A DNA stretch of 44,856 nt, from contig JAAWOU010000026.1 of NCBI GenBank assembly GCA_022799755.1, positions 1 through 44,856 of the forward strand, written 5' to 3'. A program made the translations under genes and the position numbers. Source of the stretch: Lachnospiraceae bacterium (GTDB taxonomy: Bacteria > Bacillota > Clostridia > Lachnospirales > Lachnospiraceae). The notes beneath the pieces were generated by a model. That model was not told the DNA's origin. It did not search any database and saw only the letters and a list, made by a program, of their open reading frames with translations. Below, piece after piece: positions 39,615 to 44,856 of the stretch (its first letter is position 1; each line of letters starts with the position of its first letter).

Positions 39615-42347
39615 TTATTGGACGCCTGGATTTGCATTGGGATCCTGCTGCTGTGCGGCCTGGATCTCGCGTTCCGTGACTTCCCATTCCTGCTGCGCTA
39701 TGATTGCCTGCCAGTCAGGATTTGCGAAGAATGCGGCATCATGCTGGCAATGAGGCGTATCGGAACCCTCCGGCGTCTGTTCTCCGTCCGGTTCGGGGGT
39801 CTGGGTGATGGCGGCGGAGCCTTGCAGCAAAGACGCATCCTCCTGAAAAGGCAGTGTCATAATGTCCTGTCTCTTCATCGGACATTCGGGGCTTGCCGGC
39901 ACATTGTCATATTTGCAGATATCGCCCATATAATGTATATTGCAGGGATCCGAGGGAACCGTACCGGCGGCAAAATATTCTCCTCTTGTATGTCCGCAGA
40001 CGCCGGGGATAGGCTGCAGGCCGGATTCTACGCACACCTGTGACCGCACGATGCCCTGAGGCGTGGTGAACTTCTCCTCCGGGAGATTTTCATGGACACG
40101 GCTCATGATGGCTTTCCACAGGTTCTTGGACAGATCGGTCTCCCGGCCGGGGTTGCTTACGCGCATGCCTATGTTGTTGTCATATCCCGACCATACGCTG
40201 CAGGTGTAATAAGGGGTGAAGCCGGCGAACCACACGTCGTGATAATCCGTGGAGGTGCCTGTCTTGCCGGCGATGGCCATGGTGGAGCTGAAATTACAGC
40301 CGGCGCCCGTGCCGCCGCCCTTTACCACATCCACCATGGCATCGGTCAGTAAGAAAGCGGTGGTCTCTTTGATGACCTGCTTTGAGGTGGGATTGGTATT
40401 GTCCAGGAGGACGTCCCCGTCCGTGTTGGTGACTCTGGTGTAGAGCTTGGGCTCTATATAGGCTCCCATGTTGGCGATGGCTGCGTATGCTGCAGTGAGC
40501 TCGTAAGGGGTGACGCCATAGGTCAGCCCTCCCAGGGCCAGAGTCTGGTTGATGTCTGTGTAGAAACGCTCCTCCCCGTTGGAGTCGGTGAGCCATACCC
40601 CGTCCGTGACGGTGGTGAAGCCAAAGTTTACGATATAATCATAGCCCAGCTGGGGCGTGATGACGGTCTCTGTCTTTGCCGCAATGATATTCAGGGACTC
40701 CCGGACGGCTTCCCGGATGGAATTGATGCCCCTGTAGCCGCTGTACCAGTTTCTGCAGGGAGTACCGTCGCTGAAATTGAAAGGAGCGTCCATGTAAGTG
40801 GTGGCCAGCGTCTGTCCGGCGCTGTCAAGGGCGGGCGCAAAGGCAGCCAGCACCTTAAAGGTGGAGCCGGGAGAGCGCATGGCGTCGGTGGCCCTGTTCA
40901 GGGTCCGTCTTCCCTCCTTGACGCCCCGTCCGCCTACGATGGCTACCACGTAACCCGTGGACTGGTCCTGGATGGTCATAGCCGCCTGGGGCTGTGCTGT
41001 CATGGAGATTGTCTCCAGATAATTGCCCTCTCTGTCGGCAATGCCCAGATCGGCCAGCACGGCGGCGCGGTAAGTGGCTATGGCCTCATTGGCTGCGTCC
41101 TGGGAGCTGAATATCAGGTTGAAACTCTTGTCCAGATTCGTCTTAAACCAGGTCATCATATTTTCTTTGCTGAAATTGTACTGCTGGTTGTCGGCTCCGT
41201 AGACAGTGAGCGCATAGTTCAGATACCAATTTACATTTTCAGGGAAATTGTCCGGATTGGCAAATTCTTCGTCCGCAATTTTCTGAATGGTGGGATCCAT
41301 GGTGGATTCGATGCGCAGGCCTCCGGAAGTCAGCAGGGTCTCGGCCATGGATTCGCTGTAGCCTTTGAGGTTGATTAAGTCATCCCGCACCTGTTCATAC
41401 ACCGCATCCGAGAAATAAGAGCCGGCGGTGGTGTTGACGGCGGTCTGGAAATTAATGTCGTGCAGCTTGATACGGTTGTACACGGCTTCCGTATCCGCTA
41501 TGGCCGTATTATATTCGGACTCCGTGATAAAGCCCAGTTCCAGCATATTGTTCAGACAGTCCAACCGTCTGGACGCATTGGCTTTCGGGTAATAGATGGG
41601 GTTATAGCCGGTGGGATTCTGGGTGATGGAAGCGATGACCGCGCATTCGGACAGAGTCAGCTCGCTGCAGGACTTGCCGAAATACCGCTGGGAAGCCGAC
41701 TCCACGCCCAGGGTGTTCTGGCCCAGGTTGATGGCGTTCATATAGCGCAGCAGTATCTCGTCCTTGGAGAATTCCTTGGAGATGGCCAGAGCCAGGTACT
41801 GCTCCTGAAACTTTCTCTTCACCATTTTGACCATGTTTCCGTTTTCTTCCGTCCATGTGGTGAAGATGGTATTCTTCAGAAGCTGCTGGGTGATTGTGCT
41901 GGCGCCCTCTTTTTTCTTGCCCATACTTTCAATGAAATGCCAGCCGGAGCGGACGATTCCCTGAATGTCGATGCCGTTATGCTGGTAGAAGCGCTCGTCC
42001 TCCAGAGCCACGAAAGCTTCACCCAGATGCTTGGGGATCAGATCCATGCTGTTGATCTGGATGCGGTTGGAGTTCATGCTGACATACTGGTCGATTTCAT
42101 TGCCCTCGCAGTCGTACACGATGGTGGCTTCGCCCGTAGGGGCCACATCGCTTAAGCGGATCTGCGGGGTGGAGGCCAGGATGCCCCTGAAAGCACCGAT
42201 GCCGGCACAGGCGGCGCAGATGACAATGCCGATGACCGAGGCCAGAGAGAGCTTTACCAGAGTCAGAACAAACTTTCGGCCTATCTTTTTTGACTTAGAG
42301 TTAAGCGCCCTTTGCTTTGCCCGGACACCTCTTTTTCCATAATTCAT
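39615..42347 (-). CDS. Class A penicillin-binding protein (PBP1A-type transglycosylase/transpeptidase)
   Basis: A 910-residue bifunctional peptidoglycan synthase anchored by one N-terminal helix (about residues 29-52) after a Lys/Arg-rich cytoplasmic tail. The GT51 domain shows FVALEDERFYQHNGIDIQGI with the catalytic Glu, and EGASTITQQLLKN, then RKFQEQYLALAISKEFSKDE. The transpeptidase domain has SPGSTFK (nucleophile Ser about residue 490), SLN and KTGTS (about residue 693). The C-terminal ~150 residues carry several Cys (CVESGLQPIPGVCGHTRGE, CNIHYMGDICKY, CPMKRQDI) and a Pro/Thr/Gln-rich tail. The start at 42347 has AAAGGTG upstream; ATG 42389 is in frame but unsupported. Confidence 0.93.
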   Translation of the reverse strand: MNYGKRGVRAKQRALNSKSKKIGRKFVLTLVKLSLASVIGIVICAACAGIGAFRGILASTPQIRLSDVAPTGEATIVYDCEGNEIDQYVSMNSNRIQINSMDLIPKHLGEAFVALEDERFYQHNGIDIQGIVRSGWHFIESMGKKKEGASTITQQLLKNTIFTTWTEENGNMVKMVKRKFQEQYLALAISKEFSKDEILLRYMNAINLGQNTLGVESASQRYFGKSCSELTLSECAVIASITQNPTGYNPIYYPKANASRRLDCLNNMLELGFITESEYNTAIADTEAVYNRIKLHDINFQTAVNTTAGSYFSDAVYEQVRDDLINLKGYSESMAETLLTSGGLRIESTMDPTIQKIADEEFANPDNFPENVNWYLNYALTVYGADNQQYNFSKENMMTWFKTNLDKSFNLIFSSQDAANEAIATYRAAVLADLGIADREGNYLETISMTAQPQAAMTIQDQSTGYVVAIVGGRGVKEGRRTLNRATDAMRSPGSTFKVLAAFAPALDSAGQTLATTYMDAPFNFSDGTPCRNWYSGYRGINSIREAVRESLNIIAAKTETVITPQLGYDYIVNFGFTTVTDGVWLTDSNGEERFYTDINQTLALGGLTYGVTPYELTAAYAAIANMGAYIEPKLYTRVTNTDGDVLLDNTNPTSKQVIKETTAFLLTDAMVDVVKGGGTGAGCNFSSTMAIAGKTGTSTDYHDVWFAGFTPYYTCSVWSGYDNNIGMRVSNPGRETDLSKNLWKAIMSRVHENLPEEKFTTPQGIVRSQVCVESGLQPIPGVCGHTRGEYFAAGTVPSDPCNIHYMGDICKYDNVPASPECPMKRQDIMTLPFQEDASLLQGSAAITQTPEPDGEQTPEGSDTPHCQHDAAFFANPDWQAIIAQQEWEVTEREIQAAQQQDPNANPGVQ

Positions 42348-42406
42348 TTGATTCACCTTTCTGCTAAAACGTCTTGAAAACTTGTACATATCTGTATATA
42401 TAGCTC

Positions 42407-42435
42407 ATTATACCAAAAACTGTTATGTAAATAAA
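42407..42435 (-). promoter_or_regulatory. Promoter of the penicillin-binding protein gene
   Basis: TTTATT (42435-42430), 17-base spacer and perfect TATAAT (42412-42407) on the minus strand, 60 bases before the start codon. Confidence 0.6.
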
Positions 42436-42458
42436 GGATTTCTTTTTCTTCTTAATAA

Positions 42459-42486
42459 TTGTTTCACATTTTAGGCAAATTATGCT
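42459..42486 (+). promoter_or_regulatory. Promoter of the YigZ-family gene
   Basis: TTGTTT (42459-42464), 16-base spacer and TATGCT (42481-42486), on the plus strand between the divergent genes. Confidence 0.5.
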
Positions 42487-42573
42487 ATTCTGGATACATT
42501 CCCCCACGGAGAAGTAAATTATACGTCGGAGGAAATGGGATCGAGAGAAAACGGACAGGAATGGGGCGTATCT

Positions 42574-43224
42574 ATGGAGAGAGGAAGAGAGAATTCCTAC
42601 CGCGTGCTGCTGGCAGGCGGAGAGGGGGAGTATGTTGAGAAGAAGTCCCGGTTCATCGCCACCCTGCGGCCATGTGCCAGCGAGGAGGAGGCGGCGTGCT
42701 TTGTGGAGGAGATACGGAAGAAGTACTGGGATGCCAGGCATCACTGCTACGCGTATGTCATAGGCTCAAAGGGAGAACTGACCCGCTGCAGCGACGACGG
42801 GGAACCCAGCGGCACTGCCGGGAGACCTATGCTGGAGGTGCTCACCGGAGAGGAAGTCCGCAATGCGGCCGTGGTGGTCACCAGATATTTCGGCGGCGTG
42901 CTGCTGGGCACCGGCGGCCTGGTCAGGGCTTATACCCAGGCGGTAAAGGAGGGGCTAAAAAGTTGTGCTGTGGGCAGGATGCGGCAGGGATATGCGGCGG
43001 AGATAGAAGCCGATTACGCAGATGTAGGAAAGATCTTGTATCTCCTAAAGGACAGGGGGATAGAGCCTCTGTCCGCCGAGTATGGGGAGAAAGCGGTTCT
43101 GCGTCTGGAGATTCCGGCGGAGGCGCTGCAGGGACTCAGGAAAGAGGCGGCGGACGCCACCAGCGGAAGAGTGGCGTTTGAGGGGCTCAAAGAGATTTAT
43201 TTCGTTGACAAAAAAGAGAATTGA
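42574..43224 (+). CDS. YigZ/IMPACT family protein
   Basis: A 216-residue cytoplasmic protein of the UPF0029/Impact family. Signatures are EKKSRFIATLRPCASEEEA, CSDDGEPSGTAGRPMLEVL and VVVTRYFGGVLLGTGGLVRA; the C-terminal domain resembles an EF-G domain V-like fold and ends near FEGLKEIYFVDKKEN. Members are implicated in translation stress, with no firm bacterial function. ATG 42574 gives the family-like start; ATG 42535 in frame would add 13 residues but has its GGAGG only two bases away. Confidence 0.88.
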   Translation: MERGRENSYRVLLAGGEGEYVEKKSRFIATLRPCASEEEAACFVEEIRKKYWDARHHCYAYVIGSKGELTRCSDDGEPSGTAGRPMLEVLTGEEVRNAAVVVTRYFGGVLLGTGGLVRAYTQAVKEGLKSCAVGRMRQGYAAEIEADYADVGKILYLLKDRGIEPLSAEYGEKAVLRLEIPAEALQGLRKEAADATSGRVAFEGLKEIYFVDKKEN

Positions 43225-43290
43225 GTCTAAAATAAGTATGTCTTTGAAGATTTGACGAAAAATAGCATTTTGAAAGGTGGTGGTTTTAGA

Positions 43291-43407
43291 ATGAAGAGTA
43301 CGAAAATAAGCAGCGACAACCCTCTTCCTGGTCGAAGTTGCCGGACAAGTCTAAAACTGCATAAGGAGAAATGCTATGGAGAGAAGAATCGAATTAGAGG
43401 AACTTAG
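43291..43407 (+). CDS. Possible 38-residue leader ORF overlapping mgtE start
   Basis: An ATG with AAAGGTGGTGG eight bases upstream opens a 38-codon frame that ends at TAG 43405-43407, 32 bases inside mgtE in another frame. The product is basic and Ser/Cys-rich (MKSTKISSDNPLPGRSCRTS at its start) with no family resemblance. The region is framed by GTTTTAGA (43283-43290) and TCTAAAAC (about 43350-43357), exact complements, so the leader may fold. It could be a translation-coupled regulatory leader; coding status is uncertain. Confidence 0.3.
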   Translation: MKSTKISSDNPLPGRSCRTSLKLHKEKCYGEKNRIRGT

Positions 43408-44725
43408 AGAACTTCTGGACGCCAAGAAATATACGAATATTCGTCAGTTCCTTGCGGAGCTCAACGACGCGGACATTGCCTTTCTCATGGAAGAGCTGGA
43501 AACCGAGGAGAAGCTGAAAGTGTACCGCATTCTGCCCAAGGACCTGGCAGCGGATGTCTTCTCCTATCTGGAGTTCGACAGCCAGGAGGCTATCGTCAAT
43601 TCCCTGTCGGACAGGGAGGCAGGCAATATCATCGATAACCTGATGGCGGACGACGCGGCGGACTTCCTGGAGGAGATGCCTGCCAATGTGGTGGAGCGGC
43701 TCTTAGCCAACGCCAATCCCCAGACCCGCCAGGCCGTGAACCAGCTGCTGCGCTACCCGGAGGATTCCGCGGGCAGCATCATGACCGTGGAGTATGTGTC
43801 CTTAAAAGAGAGCCTGACGGTGGACCAGGCCATTGAGCGCATACGGGCCGTGGGGCTTGACAGCGAGACCATCAATATCTGCTATGTGCTGGATTCCAGG
43901 AGGGAACTGATCGGGACGGTGGCTCTGCGGTATCTCTTGCTGAGCAAGGGGGATGAGAGAATTGCGGACATCATGCACGAGAACGTGATTTCCATCCACA
44001 CGCTCATGGATCAGGAGCAGGTGGCGGAGAAATTTAAGAAATATGACTTTATTGCCATGCCGGTGGTGGACAATGAGAACCGCCTGGTGGGCATCATCAC
44101 GGTGGACGACATTGTTGACATCATGGAGGAAGAGACCACGGAGGACATGGAGAAGATGGCGGCCATTGTCCCCAGCGACAAGCCCTATATGCGGACAGGC
44201 GTTGGGGAGACTTTCAAGAAGAGGATTCCCTGGCTGCTTCTTTTGATGGTGTCGGCTACTTTTACCGGGGCGATCATCTCTTCCTTTGAAGACGCGCTGA
44301 GCGCCTGCGCGGTGCTGGTGGCATTCATTCCCATGCTCATGGACACGGGAGGGAACGCAGGAGGCCAGGCCAGCGTGACCGTGATCCGCGGGCTTTCCCT
44401 GGGGGAGATCACCTATCGGGATGTGCCCAAAGTTGTATGGAAAGAAATCAGGGTGTCTATCCTCTGCGGCGGGACGCTGGCGGCGGCGAACTTCGCCAAG
44501 CTGATGCTGTTTGACCGGGTGGGGATGCTGGTGGCCTTTACGGTGTGCCTGACTTTGGCGGCGGCGGTGCTGATGGCCATGCTGGTGGGATGCCTGCTGC
44601 CCATCGGGGCCAAGCGGATCGGTTTCGACCCGGCGGTGATGGCCAGTCCGTTCATCACGACGATTGTAGACGCTTTGTCTTTGCTGGTATATTTCCGGTT
44701 CGCCGCCATGCTGTTGGGAATTTAA
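43376..44725 (+). CDS. mgtE: MgtE-type magnesium transporter
   Basis: A 449-residue homodimeric Mg2+ channel. The acidic N-terminal superhelical domain (about 1-125, with FLEEMPANVVERLLANANPQ and LLRYPEDSAGSIMTVEYVSL), two CBS domains (about 130-255, including FIAMPVVDNENRLVGIITVD and DDIVDIMEEETTEDMEKM) and a five-helix membrane domain are all present. The pore signature MDTGGNAGGQASVTVIRGLS and end VMASPFITTIVDALSLLVYF match the family. AAGGAG seven bases before the ATG sets the start. Regulated, as family knowledge indicates, by Mg2+ binding to the N and CBS domains. Confidence 0.95.
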   Translation: MERRIELEELRELLDAKKYTNIRQFLAELNDADIAFLMEELETEEKLKVYRILPKDLAADVFSYLEFDSQEAIVNSLSDREAGNIIDNLMADDAADFLEEMPANVVERLLANANPQTRQAVNQLLRYPEDSAGSIMTVEYVSLKESLTVDQAIERIRAVGLDSETINICYVLDSRRELIGTVALRYLLLSKGDERIADIMHENVISIHTLMDQEQVAEKFKKYDFIAMPVVDNENRLVGIITVDDIVDIMEEETTEDMEKMAAIVPSDKPYMRTGVGETFKKRIPWLLLLMVSATFTGAIISSFEDALSACAVLVAFIPMLMDTGGNAGGQASVTVIRGLSLGEITYRDVPKVVWKEIRVSILCGGTLAAANFAKLMLFDRVGMLVAFTVCLTLAAAVLMAMLVGCLLPIGAKRIGFDPAVMASPFITTIVDALSLLVYFRFAAMLLGI

Positions 44726-44776
44726 GATAAAGGTACTGTTCGGAGCGGGACAGGCTGATAAATGAAAACCCTAATC

Positions 44777-44856
44777 CCCCAGCTATGCTGGGGAGAATAG
44801 AGTAAGCGGAAGCGGTGAGGACAACATAAAAAAGCCTCCTGTGATACAATGAGTAA
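44777..44856 (+). mobile_element. Possible end of an IS200/IS605-like element
   Basis: A small hairpin CCCCAGC/GCTGGGG with a TAT loop (44777-44793) is followed by purine-rich, non-coding sequence up to the window edge. A subterminal imperfect palindrome just inside the end is characteristic of IS200/IS605 elements. The transposase, if present, would lie beyond the window, so this is a tentative call. Confidence 0.35.

Noticed and set aside
43225..43375. M-box (ykoK) magnesium riboswitch before mgtE
   Set aside because: The conserved M-box core segments I know are not visible and the leader is short; only a generic stem and small ORF can be supported.

Overview
The window looks like a chromosomal segment of a gut-type member of the Lachnospiraceae (Clostridia). 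Pointers are the Lpl/Ytc-type ABC sugar importers without a local ATPase, a YesM/YesN two-component pair, AraC regulators, lipoprotein signal peptides, consensus sigma-A promoters, a tRNA-Thr with no encoded CCA, and moderately GC-rich coding sequence. Apart from the first ~1.6 kb, which reads as more AT-rich, the segment looks like ordinary accessory carbohydrate-use DNA flanked by housekeeping genes. No phage, CRISPR or toxin/antitoxin locus is evident.

Layout. 1-1.7 kb: a GNAT-like acetyltransferase that seems to lack its C-terminal half, and a SpoU/TrmH-type RNA methyltransferase. 1.7-6.4 kb: sensor kinase, response regulator and MFS transporter, with overlapping or near-overlapping ends. 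6.25-9.1 kb: a divergent pair, a PHP-domain phosphoesterase (minus) and a calcineurin-like phosphoesterase (plus). 9.2-21.8 kb: ABC importer (permease, lipoprotein, permease), a terminator, then PfkB kinase, GH4 glycosidase, GH38 alpha-mannosidase, M17 aminopeptidase and a 527-residue protein I do not recognise. 22.0-26.6 kb: HIT protein, DMT transporter, a solitary HipA-like kinase, adenosine deaminase and a GNAT. 26.7-38.9 kb: an AraC regulator divergent from a second ABC importer, a very large GH106-like glycosidase, a sugar isomerase/epimerase, a Gfo/Idh/MocA oxidoreductase and a MATE pump. 39.0-44.9 kb: tRNA-Thr, a small hypothetical protein, a class A penicillin-binding protein, a YigZ-family protein, MgtE, and what may be the end of an IS200/IS605-like element.

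How the genes work together (inference). There are two parallel carbohydrate modules. Module A (1.7-21.8 kb) would sense a glycan with the YesMN pair, import oligosaccharides and hydrolyse them in the cytoplasm with GH38 and GH4; the kinase would feed the sugar onward and the aminopeptidase suggests glycopeptides as substrates. Module B (26.7-37.5 kb) would import another oligosaccharide under AraC control and process it through the GH106-like enzyme, isomerase and dehydrogenase.

The most striking observation is that the two longest poly-G/C tracts I noticed (G8 in the sensor kinase, C7 in the AraC regulator) each lie at a point where a one-base change would restore a family-typical C terminus. 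Either these are two homopolymer sequencing errors or both modules' regulators are switchable by slipped-strand mispairing. A second notable structure is a tandem ~39-bp repeat of self-complementary units in the gap between the module B permease and its binding protein.
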